A stretch of DNA of 64,000 nt from Rhododendron vialii (GCF_030253575.1 NC_080564.1:2276501-2340500); one strand, 5' to 3'. Positions 1 through 12,080 are shown, counted from the first letter of the stretch. The notes: generated from the letters alone by a model not told the origin. Made by a program: numbers and translations.

Positions 1-640
1 AAAACTTTGATAAACCGTAGAGAAACAAACTGCGGCTAAGTTCGGCTAAAGATTTTTTTGGGTTTTTTCTTGTTTGGTTTTAATTCAATTTTTTTTTTCG
101 TGTTTGTTATTTTTGCGCCTATCTTTTCTGAATTATTGATTCGTCTTGTCAGAACGAATCGGAAAAGAAAAAAAAAAATAATTTTATGCAAATAATTTTT
201 AAAAATATCCAAGATGAAGCCCAAAAAACTAGCATTTTAGATTCGAATCGTCATGACGAAGCAATAATCCTCCAAAAATTGACGCAAAATTAACAAATGC
301 GAAAAATTGAATAAGAATCCTCAAAAAATTGACACAAAATTAACAAATACTAAAAAAATTAATAAGGACAAAATAATCTATTTGGATTCTTAGGCCAAAA
401 TAGGCCTTAGCCTAAGACTTTTGTCTCCAAAAATTTTCGTACACATTCACACTCCCTTTTTTGATTTTCACTCTCTTTTTTATTTTTTAGTGTCAAAGTG
501 TATATATATATTTGCTAAAAGAACAAAAAAAAAAGTGTAGAAATAAAAAAGGGGTGTGAAAATCATTTTCAAAAAAAAAAATGTGAAAGGGAAATTTCGT
601 CATATGTATAGTAATATGATATATAAGGGAACTAAAAGGG
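1..640. other. AT-rich intergenic DNA with a small inverted-repeat element
   Basis: No gene is seen. The stretch is very AT-rich. Two imperfect tandem copies of a roughly 45-bp unit containing TTGACGCAAAATTAACAAAT lie near 280-350. Around 463-595 a segment begins TGATTTTCACTCTC and ends with its near reverse complement (GTGTGAAAATCATTTTC). The same end sequences recur just downstream of the tRNA gene at 37.5 kb, so this is probably a small MITE of a family present at least twice here. Confidence 0.5.
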
Positions 641-650
641 AATAGAGTTA

Positions 651-1267
651 GGGTATTCACAATGCTATAATAAAAAATTGATAATCAAAAATTGTCACAT
701 CAGCTTTTGATTATTCATTTAAGATATTGCTAAGGTTAGCAATGTATATGTTTACAATGGCATAATCAAAATTGGATAACTAAAACTTGTCACATCATCT
801 TTTTAAACTATAAAAACCAAAAACTGTGAACAATAGAAAATAATTTTTTTTTAAAATAATTTTGAAACTAATAAAAACTATTTACTAGAAATATGGAAAA
901 TAGTTTTTGAAACTTTTTTTTGGAAAAAAACTATTTTTAAAAAACTGTTTTCTAAAAAAAATATTTTTTCATAAAATATTTTTTTTCCGAAAATATTGTT
1001 CGAAGAGAGAGAGAGAGAGAGAGAGAGAGGGAAGAGAGATAGAACATTTTTGTATAATGATTAATTGGTATATTTGATTGAGAATACGTATGGTTTATTA
1101 AATTTGGTTATTGTCAAAATGTTGTTAGTTTTGATTATTCAAAACCAAAATTTTGATTATTTCTAAGGAGGTTATTAAGTTTAATTATAGCATTGTGAGT
1201 CATATTTTATACAAACATTGATAACTTTAAAAAAAATTTATTTTTTATTATAGTATTGTGGATACTC
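651..1267. mobile_element. MITE-like TIR element
   Basis: The left end starts GGGTATTCACAATGCTATAA. The right end, read in reverse complement, starts GAGTATCCACAATACTATAA and continues TAAAAAAT in both. The terminal inverted repeats are therefore about 27 bp with three or four mismatches, on an element of about 617 bp. The interior is AT-rich, has no ORF of note, and holds a (GA)n microsatellite near 1003-1028. I could not define a target-site duplication, so the superfamily is not assigned. Confidence 0.6.
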
Positions 1268-1317
1268 TTTTGGGTTAACTTGGAGAGTTAAGGGGAAGTT
1301 AAACAGTAAAGATAGGA

Positions 1318-1657
1318 GTACAACAACTGCGTACAGATCTCTATTGCGTTCGTTTTGGGTCTCACAAAGATGATTGGAACTGCTCATTTTGTTCAAAATA
1401 TTTTGTTTAGGTTCCTGTAAAAAATCATCTCAGTCCGATATCGGTAAGCGCAATTACTAATCATCCAACTTTGGTTTAAAATTTAGCCTAAATTCTGAAG
1501 CAAAGTTAGATGATTCGTAAGCGTCATTTCCGATATCGAATTGAGATAATTTTTTACGGGAATCCTAAAAAAAATATTTTGAACAAAATTAGCGGCTCCG
1601 ATCATCTGTGCAGGACCCACGACTGGCACAAAAGAAATCTATACACGACTGTTGTAC
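1318..1657. mobile_element. Foldback (inverted-repeat) element
   Basis: The left arm (about 1318-1450) and right arm (about 1522-1657) are imperfect reverse complements. They include a shared block reading TTTTGTTCAAAATATTTTGT on the left strand and a shared CCGATATCG block near the loop. The outer ends are GTACAACAA and TTGTTGTAC. Internal sequence such as GCGGCTCCGATCATCT is shared with the element at 9306-9498, so both belong to one local foldback family. No coding capacity is seen. Confidence 0.6.
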
Positions 1658-2439
1658 AGCCTTTGTTGTACTTGTAGCAGAACTCGAAGTGAAAAGAGAG
1701 GGAGAGTGGAAAACGTGGCAGGTTTTGTAGAGTGGGGCAGAGTACATTCGAAGTTACGTAAAAGAGAGCGAGAGTGGGTAACGTGGCAGGTTTTGGAGGA
1801 TGGGGCAGAGAGAGTTGCATAGAGGATCTGCGTCAGAAATTGACGCACAATTATTGAATACTACTCATTTCGTCCTGTTTGTCTCCTTTTCAACTTTTTT
1901 AGAACTTTTGACTTTTAAAAAAATTATCTATAATTTTAAATTCATAATATTTTTAATGTGCAATATAAATTTTATTTGGTAGATCTCAATTAATTTTATT
2001 ATACAAAATCTTTAAAATCATAAAAAATATTATAAAATGTAAGATATTATAAGTATATTTTTAAAAGATACGAATTTCGACAATTGAATAAACAAATTAA
2101 AACGAAATAAGTATATACTTCCTGGACATATTTATTGTCTTGTCGTTCCACCGAATATGTGGTCCAAATCCATCAAAAACAACATGGTCATATGTTCATT
2201 GCATGGAGGATACTTCACTTTCATTTGGAAAGGATCAGGTTTGGTCATGAGTTGAGTAGTACCGGAACTTCAAATAAATAATGATGGGTGTCTTTTAGTG
2301 TTGAAAAATACTACGTAGTATCAACAAATTATAATGATCAAGAGTACCGTACTCAATGGTGTCTGGTGGTGTGACCACAAAACCATTGGCTGAGAGTTTT
2401 TCCTTGGAATATAAATCCCATTCGTAAAGTGTTTCTGAA
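1658..2439. other. Intergenic DNA, nothing recognised
   Basis: I see no gene, RNA or clear repeat in this AT-rich stretch. A short direct repeat of AACGTGGCAGGTTTTG lies near 1710-1795. Confidence 0.4.
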
Positions 2440-3187
2440 ATTAATAATTGAGAATGCATGGGAGCTGGAATGTGGATAATACAGCTCGATCGTATACTAC
2501 AGTAGATGATATGATCGATAGAATTACTACTCCATTATCCTCGGTGCTAATATTCCCATGTTTTCCACAGCTTCTGGAAATTCTTATAACTATTGTGTGG
2601 TTGATTTTGCTGAATAATAAACTGCCTACGAATTTCCTCGGAGTTCGTAGAGGAATTACGGATTGCAATCAGTGTCTCCGACAAGGGAGAATGGATATTG
2701 GGATACTATGGCAAGACTCTATGCGAGACGAGCTTGGAAATTTGGAGAATCTACAGAGGATTGATTATAATACTAGAGAAAAGCATGTCTGGAGGAATCA
2801 CCATTGAATTTGATGCCCTCATTACCGTGAAGCTGATTGATGAGGGTTATTCGGTTAACCACCCTCAGAGGGTCACGATCGATGACGCACATGCTATCCT
2901 AAGCCGGACAGAATCAACGCTAACACACATATACTGGGAGGCAAACCAATGTGCTGACCATTTGGCAAGGCTAGAAACTGAGCAGAATGAAGACTTAGTG
3001 GTTTCGATGGACAAACTACGTACCCCTCGGGAATTCTGGCTTTGTGATCGCAATTAATTGAAGGCAGCTCCTTGATTAGTTAGGGCTAGACATCTACGTC
3101 GGTGGTAATTTAACTATGCTCACACATTTGATGCATAACATTTCCATCGATTAGTTTTATAATATTCTGAAGTACCAAAAAAAAATG
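2440..3187 (+). pseudogene. RNase H fragment of a non-LTR retrotransposon (relic)
   Basis: The reading frame that ends at 3057 resembles the C-terminal RNase H (RVT_3-type) domain found in plant LINE polyproteins and in so-called putative ribonuclease H proteins. It shows GYYGK, an IYRGL helix, a FDAL segment at the position of the catalytic ESDS, and the closing ANQCADHLA motif. It parallels the better preserved copy at 7511-8131 block for block. The first catalytic block (TDG) is not recognisable upstream, and two residues are missing at the site of the catalytic glutamate, so it is a dead fragment. A short A-run near 3178-3186 may be the remains of the poly(A) tail. Confidence 0.6.
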
Positions 3188-4121
3188 ATCACCATTATTC
3201 TGAACGGGAATTCAGTATTCGAATAATGGTTGTGGGTCTGGAATGAGCCCGCAAAATTGGAGGATGGAGGACGAGGAACCGGTAGAATGCATAATTTTTT
3301 TTAAGACATAATTTTAAGACATGTTCTTTTTGCATGATGGAAATCTGATCCCAATATTTTATGGTTGTTCCACGAAAGACCCCGATGGTGAGATTGGCGT
3401 GGAATGGAGACTCAACCCCACGTTATTCAAGAAGGGCACCATGAACTTTTCTCTACCATTCATTTCTAACTCTCCTACAACCACACGTACTTATTACGCA
3501 CACAGATACTCCACAAATTCCTTTCACACGAGAAGTGGAGCCCACACACGCTGTACCACGCACACTTACACACACAAATACACAAACTCCTCAATTGTCT
3601 GTGGGGCTCCATTTCTCAAGTGAGAAGAGTTTGTGTATTTGTGCGTGATTATAAATCAATACTTAATTGCATTCCCTTTGCCTTACCAAACTTTTATTCA
3701 TACCTTCGGATTGAAAAAGGACATCGATCTTTGGTGGTTGGAACTTGGAACACAGATTAATTTCTGTCACAAACAACATTAATTTCTGACAGAAACAACA
3801 TCTCAAACGTCATAAGAAAACACATAGGAGGAGTATGTGGTACTAACATATATTGTTGCGTAGCGCTCCTTAGAAATTGGAACTATTTTTACTTTTCTTG
3901 GGTGGAAGGCATCATAGTACTATTAGTACAGCAGATGATAAAGATGAGGACCGAAAGGTTTAGTGCAACTTTTATAGTTCTTTTGGACTAGCAAGGCCTA
4001 TTTTCCTCTGTCTTTAGGTCAAAGTCACCCAATTTATTTTTGACCGCCACCATAATTTCTATGACCAATTATATTGTCCTTGATTATTATATGATATAAT
4101 CAATGTATGATTAACATGATT
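3188..4121. other. Intergenic DNA, nothing recognised
   Basis: No convincing gene is seen. A 100-codon open frame at 3321-3623 is low-complexity (rich in Thr, His and Tyr from CACACA-type sequence) and has no family resemblance. A short inverted repeat pairs ACACAAATACACAAACTCCT with AGGAGTTTG-like sequence around 3570-3640. Confidence 0.4.
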
Positions 4122-4754
4122 TTTAAGTTCAAATGCAGTGTTCAGCGATTTATATATACTATAGTAAACAGAACAATTCAAATCACGACGATGAAATTTT
4201 GATTATGCTCTTTTACGTCAGCGCATTACGAGGATCCCCTCTCCTTTTTAAAAGGATGTTATGTTAAATTAGCTTACCGCACATGGAACAAAATAGGAGA
4301 ACTGAGGTAGTATGTTTTACAGTAATTTGGAATTTAGGGTCCCAAGTGTACGACTTTTAAAAAGTGGGTACTTAGGTCACAATCAATGAAGAAACCCAAC
4401 TACTTTTGTTGCTAACTTTAGTAAAATCCACATAATTCCTATCTAACAATTGGTACTTTTTTTTTACTTTTTTGTTTCATTTTTTCTTAGTAATTTTTAG
4501 GATAAATAATCATTCATCACGACGATGATTTTTAAGTTCAAATGTAGTGTTCAGCGATTTATATATACTATAGTAAACAGAACAATTCAGATCACGACGA
4601 TGAAATTTTGATTATGCTCCTTTACGTCAGCGCATTACGAGGATCCCCTCTCCTTTTTAAAAGAATGCTATGTTAAATTAGCTTACCGCACATGGAACAA
4701 AATACGAGAACTGAGGTTGTATGTTTTACAGTAATTTGGAATTTAGGATCCCAA

Positions 4755-5950
4755 GGGCCCGTTTGGACGCGGGAAAAAAATTGGGGGTATTAGTTAATAA
4801 GGGGGATAAGATAGTAGGGGGTATTAGTTAATAAGGGATGACCCACATTGATGTGATGTTTATAGATGTGGGATTAAATAGTAGGTTGTTTGGATGCGGT
4901 ATTAGAGAATATGGATTAAATAATATTTCGTTTGGATGGAGGATTAATAGGGGGTATAAGGAGGGTGGATGATATAAAAAAACTATCAAATGACCCTTTT
5001 GCCCTTGTGCAGTCCCTAAATTATTATGTATTACGTATTATATGTAAGCAAATTTAATTATTCTTTCACAATTTAAGCCGTAATATTTATTTCTACTAAC
5101 AAATTAACTAATTTACTATTATTATTAAACAATTTTTTTGGTATAAAATTTGATTTTTGTAAAAAAAAAAATTAAGTGCTCCAAATTTCAATTCGTTTGA
5201 ACCGGTGGAAAGATTTTAGTTTTATGATCAATTTATCCTAAATGATTATGATTAAATTTTGACTCTAGAGTTCTCATTGATTAGTCTTAAGAAAGTCGTA
5301 GAATCAAATATCTCTTAGGGCTAATCAACGAGAGCCATAGAGTCAAAATTTAATTATGATCATTTAAGATAAAATGATCAAAAAATTAAAATCTTTCCAC
5401 CGATTCAAACGGATTGCAATTTGGAACACTTAATTTTTACACCGTTGATGTATTATAAAAAATATGGTTAAAAATTAAGTGCTCTAATTTTCAATCTGTT
5501 TGAACCGGTGCGAAGATCTTATTTTTTTGATCATTTTATCTTAAATGGTCATAATGGATTTTTAGCTCTAAGGCCTTTCAATGAGCATCCGAAGAGAGTC
5601 CTGAAACTAAATAAGAAGTTTTCGGATAAATTTGAATGGAAAATATGATTTTAGGTAGAATGGAGAGTAGAAGTTGGTTGAATGACGGATGGAGAAAGGG
5701 GATAACGAGGGGTATTTTTGTCCACAAAATACCCCTCCAAACTCGGATTATTTTTGGGGAGCTCAAAGGGAGCCCAAAATTAATACCCGGGAATTCCTAA
5801 AACTGGGGAAAACTAAAAGGGGGTAAAAAATAATTGGCGGGGGGGGGGGGGGGGGGGGGGGGGATTGCCAAACGGGGGGAAAAAGGGTGGACCCCTCTCT
5901 TATACCCCTCTTATTTTTTCCCTCCCTTTTTTACTCCATCCAAACAGGCC
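4755..5950. mobile_element. TIR-like insertion carrying a 25-nt poly-G tract and a large hairpin
   Basis: The insertion begins GGGCCCGTTTGGACG and ends CCATCCAAACAGGCCCC. Read inward, the two ends are imperfect inverted repeats (GGGCCCGTTTGGA against GGGGCCTGTTTGGA). The uninterrupted tandem copy at 4340-4350 shows the empty site. The target duplication may be CCAA or CCCAA, but the base identity at the junction makes this ambiguous. Inside, a direct repeat of GGGGGTATTAGTTAATAAGG lies near 4784-4840, and a run of 25 G lies at 5839-5863. I found no transposase. The superfamily is left open. Confidence 0.65.
5168..5445. repeat. Inverted repeat (hairpin) with a third partial copy
   Basis: The left arm starting AATTAAGTGCTCCAAATTTC (about 5170) is repeated in reverse complement ending near 5442. 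The arms are about 110-120 bp and share blocks such as AAAGATTTTA, ATGATCA and TTTGACTC/GAGTCAAA. A third copy in left-arm orientation follows at about 5473-5580. The hairpin lies within the larger insertion at 4755-5950. Confidence 0.7.
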
Positions 5951-6128
5951 CCAAGTGTACAACTTTTAAAAAGTGGGTACTTAGGTCACAATCAATGAAG
6001 AAACCCAACTACTTTTGTTGCTAACTTTAGTAAAATCCACATAATTCCTATCCAACAATTGGTATTTTTTTTTACTTTTTTGTTTCATTTTTTCGTAGTA
6101 ATTTTTAGGATAAATAATCATTCATCAC

Positions 6129-7510
6129 GACAAGAGAAACCAAAAAGGTATAAAAATGTAAACCGAATGTGAAAAAAGTTCATATTAGACGACATTTTAG
6201 ACAAAAAGACAAATGTTTATTTATATTTGTCTTCGGTGAACCTTTTTTTTTTTTGTCATAATTTTTTACTTTTTAGATTTCTTTCGATGAGACGAATGAT
6301 ATAATCCAAGAAATACAACACCAATCTAAGAAAAATTCAGGAAAAAAATGAACAAAAATCGCAAAATCAAAAGACAAAAAAAAGTTAGTAGAATTTGTTC
6401 TGGTTAAAGACAAATTGCTTCCAAGTCCAAACGTAAAACTATTTGGATTTGTAGAGAGGTTTTTAGTTTGTTTGTTTGTTTGTTTGTTTTTTTTCGTGAA
6501 ATTGGATTCTTAGAGGGTTTAAATTAGTAGTAATTGATTTTAACTCTATGTAACTGCCACATAGAAACATCAAGAAAATCTTTTTGGACAAACAAAATCT
6601 TTTACTTTTTTGATTTAAAATTAAAGAAAATTGTCTCTAGTATATCTCAATTGAATGGTTCAGAGGATTACTGAAGTACTCTGTAGGGACTACATATGTG
6701 TCAGTTCAATTTGGATCACATAATTTATCTTATTTTTGACTGTAGAAACTTGGTCAATTCTAAGGGTTTAATTAATCACCATAGTTTTCGTTGGTGGGAT
6801 CAGCTAAAAACTAGTCACCGTTGAGATTAAAGAATTGAAACACTCTTGGTATTTTTGGTTGGTGAGTGGGAATGGCAATTTGGAGAAACTTTCGAGCATG
6901 TAGTTAATTCACTTGACGACAAGGCAAGAGCACATTTTTAATTAACCTAGTTACCTACCAAGGGCGGTTGCACTACTTGTGAGTAGGTCTATCATATAGC
7001 TTAATGAGACAAAAAAAACAAAAAAAAAATTAGGCCCGATAAATTTTCAACCAAAATAAATTGTCTTTAAAATTTAGTGGTTCATATGCGAAAATTTTTG
7101 AAAATACTTTTGTCACTATTGACCTAAAAGCCGGCACCCGACCTGTCTTAACTACTATCTTTAGGTAGTGATAGGATTAAGGTTTTATACAAGGAATCGT
7201 AAAAATATATATAGTGTCAATGTTAATTCCATATTTGATCCTCAGTGACCATGAAATTAAGCAGTTTGTGTTTGAGATTTATGTGAGCTAGCTCACCCTT
7301 CATCCACCGGTGGTGCCCCAAGATCATTGAATAATTAATCCTCTACCGACTACCGTTCAAAAAAAGAAACAATAATGACTCATCCCCACTTGGTGATCTT
7401 CTTTTGCTAAGAGTTTTTAAAAAATAAGTACTACTTATTTGTAATATTCAAATTTAAAAATAATGTATTTACGAAACAAGATTTCATGAGATAAACTGGT
7501 GCTATCTAGT
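6129..7510. other. AT-rich intergenic DNA
   Basis: No gene, RNA or well-bounded repeat was identified. A (TTTG)n tetranucleotide run occurs near 6466-6490. Confidence 0.4.
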
Positions 7511-8131
7511 CGCCCTTTTTGACACACACTGGACTAACCCATCTGCAGGAAATGTCAAACTGAATACGGATGGATGCTGGTATGAATCGAATGGAACAGG
7601 AGGGTTTGGAGGATTATTTAGAAATCATATGGGAGATTGGATCATGGGATACTATGGCAAGCGAAGCTTTCATTCAAGCTTGGAGGCAGAGCTATGGAGT
7701 ATATACAAGGGGCTGGAAGTCATACTAGAAAGGAAGCTGGAAAATGTGAAGATTGAATCTGACTCTCTCGTAGCGGTGAACCTCACCATGGAAGGAAACC
7801 CAGGCAACCACCCCCAGAGTGTGCTGATCAATGAAATCCATGCCCTTCTGACTCAGACTAACACTACGATTGGGCATATCTATCGTTCGGCCAATCAATG
7901 CGCCGACCACCTTGCCAGGATGGGTGCGGAACGCACCGAAGAGCTCGTGTTTGTCATGGACATGCCCATCGCGATAAGGGAATTTGTAATTAGAGATAGC
8001 CTGAATATCAGGCAAGTGCTTGACTAGGTTGCGAGTTCTTGTGCTCTAGTTTTTAAAACTCTGGTTGTACTCCTATGTGGTACTCTCTTTAAGTTTTATT
8101 GAATTTTCCGCTTGACCGAAAAAAAAAAAAA
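7511..8131 (+). mobile_element. 3'-terminal LINE fragment with RNase H domain and poly(A) tail
   Basis: An open frame runs from about 7511, with the first Met at 7629, to a stop at 8027. It encodes a fairly complete RNase H domain of the kind at the C-terminus of plant non-LTR retrotransposon polyproteins. The catalytic blocks are visible in order: NTDGC (D), EAELW (E), ESDS (D) and ANQCADHLA (D). A 3' untranslated stretch follows and ends in 13 A residues at 8119-8131, which fits a 5'-truncated LINE insertion. No reverse transcriptase or endonuclease lies upstream. It could instead be a domesticated single-domain RNase H-like gene, but the poly(A) end and the damaged relative at 2.4-3.2 kb favour a retroelement remnant. 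No target duplication was found. Confidence 0.65.
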
Positions 8132-8557
8132 GTAAAGGAAACATGTGAGTCCCCATGTTCCCAATCCCAATCCTCCCTTTATAGTCCATGTAATCAAACA
8201 AGAGTTTGGATACAATAATATTCCCCAAGTACAAAACAAAAATAGTAAAAAAAGAGTTTCGATACAATGGTTTGCCCCTTGATTATATCCTACTGAATAC
8301 AATAAATGAAATTAATTGGGTTTCCAATAACTAAAGTTCGTGTAATCTTCATACTGCTCATTAGGTGGGTAGTGTACCATAGGGCTCCTTATGCGTGGAG
8401 TTAAGTAATTCATGTGTTATGACGGAGCCCGACTACTATACTCAATATCTAACCGAAGTCCATCTCAGCACTACCAAACATGACTGTTAGTGTTGAGAAC
8501 ATGCGTGAAGGATTGAGTCCCACATCGGATTAATAAAAAAAAAAAAAAAGTTAGACC

Positions 8558-8629
<72 letters not shown>

Positions 8630-9305
8630 CATATGGCTCACCACTTGCAAGACTTATTATTTTAAGTGGATATGAGTCGTTCAATGCATATTGGGTCCAT
8701 GTAATGCAGTGTCAACTCTGTACTCATGAATTTTTATGAAGATGAAGAAGAAATCAAGAACAAGGTTCTGGATGTAAAAAGTTGTTAATCACCATTAGGA
8801 CAACAAATTAACTGAAACATGCACAGATTGCTAGGAGTATAAAATTAAGATGGCAAAAAACAAAATAAAAACCATCACAACTACTGCATGTACGTACATG
8901 TGAAACCTGTCAATGGTGCCTTTTGTGATCTCTGCAAACTAGTACTGTACTAATATTTAATTTATAATAAAAACCCATATGGAAAATAAGGAAACAGTAG
9001 ACTTTTAAAAATCCCATGGCAATTGTAGAAGGTAACGGGCTCAACTTCTAAGAACACCAATGGCTCTCTCTTGTGGAAGATTATAGTTCAAGCTCCGTTG
9101 TGGCCTTGTGGACGGTTTGTGGGTTCAGTGCTTTGGATAGCTTTTGAATTTTCTGCGAACTAACTTACTAATTTCTCCATAAACCCTGCTGATATTTATA
9201 ATATTGACAAAAAATAATATTAAAAAAACTTCTAAGATCTGTTAAATCGTAAACCAACCAAATATAGTACTATTTTGTAGTAGTATAAATTAAACAGAAA
9301 TGATT
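8132..9305. other. Intergenic DNA with a long (AT)n microsatellite
   Basis: No gene is seen. An A-run at about 8535-8549 is followed by a perfect (AT)n tract at about 8561-8627. The tyrosine/isoleucine open frames through the tract are artefacts of the repeat. Confidence 0.5.
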
Positions 9306-9498
9306 CGTGCACAGACTGCTGTGCACAAATTAGGAAGTGATTTTGGGTGTTTTGTTAACGCCTCAAACGATATCGAACGAAGCTCATTTTTTACAGAGAC
9401 CTTAAACGATATATTTTGAACAAAATGAGCGGCTCCGATCATCTTTGTGCGACCCGAGGCGGGAGAAAAAAGCTGCTGTGCACAGCAGTCTGTGCACG
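9306..9498. mobile_element. Short MITE with perfect 21-bp terminal inverted repeats
   Basis: Positions 9306-9326 (beginning CGTGCACAGACTGCTGTG) are the exact reverse complement of 9478-9498. The TIRs are themselves partly palindromic (GTGCAC, AGACTGCTGTGCAC). The interior shares GCGGCTCCGATCATCT and a TATTTTGAACAAAAT block with the foldback at 1318-1657, so the two are relatives. It is non-coding, and no clear target-site duplication is seen. Confidence 0.7.
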
Positions 9499-10107
9499 TA
9501 GCACAGCTCTAAATTAAATATGTAAACTAATGAAAAGACACACAACTAGAAAAAGGTGTGGTGTCTCTTGAGAAAACTCCTTTCATTTGATTTTTGAATT
9601 AGTCCAGTCCAGTCAAAATGACTAGTGAAAATCCCAACCCTTATTCATACTATCGAGAATTTTCAAACAAGAGAATTTTCTTATTTTGTACTTGTACGTA
9701 TCAAGCAAAAAACTAGTTAATCAAGCGCACCCAAACTGCAATTTACTCCTTGGACCTATTTTTTTTAGTAATAGTAGTAATTAGCATTAGAAAACAATTG
9801 AACCTCAACAACTTTTTTTTGGCGTGCGCGTTCCTCTGCGGGCCAGCTATCGACCACGAATTTTGAGGGATCACCAAACTTACGGTCTACTAGCAGATGG
9901 CCCGAGGAAAGTTAGAACAAAGCTGATCCATATAAACTGAACCCATATGACCATCCAATAACAAATGGTCAAGGTTTTGATGCTCAATGTTACTTTTTCT
10001 TTCTTTACCAGGAAGAAACATAGTTGTAGAAAAGAGATAAGTTGCATGCATTAATTTTCTTTTGTTCTCTAATTGTTGAAGAAGAAACTCAATGGAAAAT
10101 AATAATA
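9499..10107. other. Intergenic DNA, nothing recognised
   Basis: No supported gene or repeat is seen in this AT-rich stretch. Confidence 0.4.
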
Positions 10108-10341
10108 CTCCCTCCGTTCCAAAATGAGTGGCCTTTTTGGGATTCCGTGCCATTTTAAAATGCTTTTATCATTCGATTTATGAAGTTTTATATGATTTTG
10201 AAAACTTTGTTTAATTGAACTAATTAAAATCTATCAAACAAGATACATATTGCATATTTTTTAACACTCATGTTAAAAGATATAAACAATTGAAAATGAC
10301 ACGCTTTTTCAAAAAGACCACTCATTTTGGAACAGAAAGAG
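10108..10341. mobile_element. Stowaway-like MITE
   Basis: The element begins CTCCCTCCGTTCCAAAATGA and ends with the near reverse complement TCATTTTGGAACAGAAAGAG, flanked by TA on both sides (10106-10107 and 10342-10343). The CTCCCTCCGT terminus plus a TA target duplication is typical of Stowaway (Tc1/mariner-related) MITEs. It is non-coding. Confidence 0.8.
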
Positions 10342-11117
10342 TAAAAAAAAATAAAGAGAAGAGAACAAAATACTCCAGTTAAGTGATGATGATGCCATTT
10401 TCTTCGAGCAAGGTTCTGGGAAGTTTTCCCCTCAACAATAGTCATGTATCACGATTTCCTCAACATTTCCCCAAGACTTGTGTGTTGTAGTACTAGTAGA
10501 CTAAAAAAATTCAAAAGTCTGTTAAGCAAAAATGTTGAAGAAATCCACGTCAAGGTACGTGTACGTGAGTGTTGGCCACAAACAAAGTATATACGTACGA
10601 GAACGACCATTATTATATATAAGGACTGTGTGAATGAATGAATTAATGAGGCCGGTGTACTCCTCTCTTCATCGTTCACTCTATCCTTTTCTTGACCACA
10701 AATTTTGAGGAGAGACGTACAGAGAGAAGAATCCCACTTGTTAAAAATGTTTTTTATGCGGCAGAATGTGGTTTTTACTCTGTGGCGTGGTCGGTGTATT
10801 TATTATTGGAGTAAGCACCTTTTATATAATACAGTACCAAACAGAAAGACGATGAAAAAGGCAATAAAATCTCTGCGGGTCAAGCCGCCACGCCATGAGT
10901 TGGGATTCTACTGTTTTTACTAGTACTTGATTCCAGCAAGACTAGAGTTTTGGATCAATGAAAGTTAATTGGGACTTGGATTTCGGATACGGATAGAGAT
11001 ACGGATGAGACATATTCTGTAACGGGTCAATTTACCCGAACTCTTAATTTTTTTGTAGGAACCATTCTATATATACAGTTCACTTCCTGTAAAGACCATA
11101 TTAACTTAATAAAATGC
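10342..11117. other. Intergenic DNA, nothing recognised
   Basis: Short open frames at 10444-10641 and 10705-10923 lack any recognisable motif or family. No RNA gene is seen. Confidence 0.4.
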
Positions 11118-11416
11118 GAACCTTCCTTTTCCGATCGAATTTTCGATGATCCGAGCCGCTCAATGCGTTCAGAATGTGATTTTAAGGGTACTTGCGAGAG
11201 ATCAAAAAAAAAAAAAAGACCGGGAAGGGCTTCATCCGAGCAGTTTTTGTTTGTTTTTTATCGAACGGTTCAAACAAAAAAATGCTCGGATAAAGCTCTT
11301 TCTGGTAATTTGTTTTGCATATTTCTTGAAGGTACCTTTAAAATCATGTTCTGTACACATTAAACGGTTCGGATCATCGAAATTCGATCGAAAAATAGGA
11401 GAAATAAGAAGGTTTT
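11118..11416. mobile_element. Foldback element, single hairpin unit
   Basis: The left arm (GAACCTTCC, TTCGATGATCCGAGCCG, GACCGGGAAGGGCTTCATCC) and right arm (ending about 11416) are imperfect reverse complements meeting near 11262. It belongs to the same family as the double hairpin at 61884-62430, sharing blocks such as GGGAAGGGCTTCATCCGAGC and TTTTAAGGGTAC. No protein is encoded; the open frames across it only read the arms. Confidence 0.7.
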
Positions 11417-12080
11417 TATTTTAACTAAAATAAGAACCTCCTCATTTGAAAATGACTATCGATGTCCGAATCTATACGCAAACATATACTGGCGCATACA
11501 GACTGCAGTTTTTACAACTGTATGTATGAGCTATGAATTGTGAATCGAGATCCTTTAAAGTTGCTTGCTTTTGTGGTTTAAAGCTTGTGTTAGAAAAAAC
11601 AACCCCTTAAAGTGAAAAAAAATGATAGACAGATAACTTGAATAGTTTTAAATCCCTTTCAAAAAAAAATAGTTTTAAATCATTGATTTTTTTATTTATT
11701 TTTACTTCTGCATCATCATAACTGTAATTCGAGATGCACGATTGAAAAACAATAAAATAAAGTTCAAAATTAATCATTCTAATATAATTGAGACAATGGA
11801 TATTTCATATTTGAAAATTATTTATTCCAACTTCCAAGAAAAATATTTGAGTTGAAATATTTGTTCATAGTGTGTATTAGTTTTCAATTTACCTTTACAT
11901 GATACGTCTAGGCACGACATGACATGGCTTGTGGTGTGCCCATTAGCTAGACAACCTACTTTTTCTTTTTCTAGACAACCTTGGCACGACAAAAAACACC
12001 ATAGGCACGAAAATAACACGACATGACCAGGGACCGATTCACGCGGGGGCACATGCCCCACTCGAATGCGTGCCCCCGCT
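11417..12080. other. AT-rich intergenic DNA
   Basis: No gene is recognised. Near 12041-12082 a short palindrome pairs GGGGGCACATGCCCC with GCGTGCCCCCGC, directly before the two-copy repeat that follows. Confidence 0.4.

Larger units (their letters stand above)
4122..6128. repeat. About 0.4-kb tandem duplication, second copy split by an insertion
   Basis: A unit starting TTTTTAAGTTCAAATG near 4121 and ending at TTCATCACGACGATG near 4528 is followed directly by a second copy starting near 4528. The second copy matches up to about 4754 (GGAATTTAGGATCCCAA). It is then interrupted by the TIR-like element at 4755-5950 and resumes at AAGTGTACAACTTTTAAAAA to about 6128. The copies differ by only a few visible substitutions (for example GGGTCCC against GGATCCC). 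The order of events is therefore tandem duplication first, then insertion. Confidence 0.8.

Noticed and set aside
8487-8684. Tyr/Ile-repeat frames, also at 37229-37426
   Set aside because: Translation of (AT)n microsatellites.
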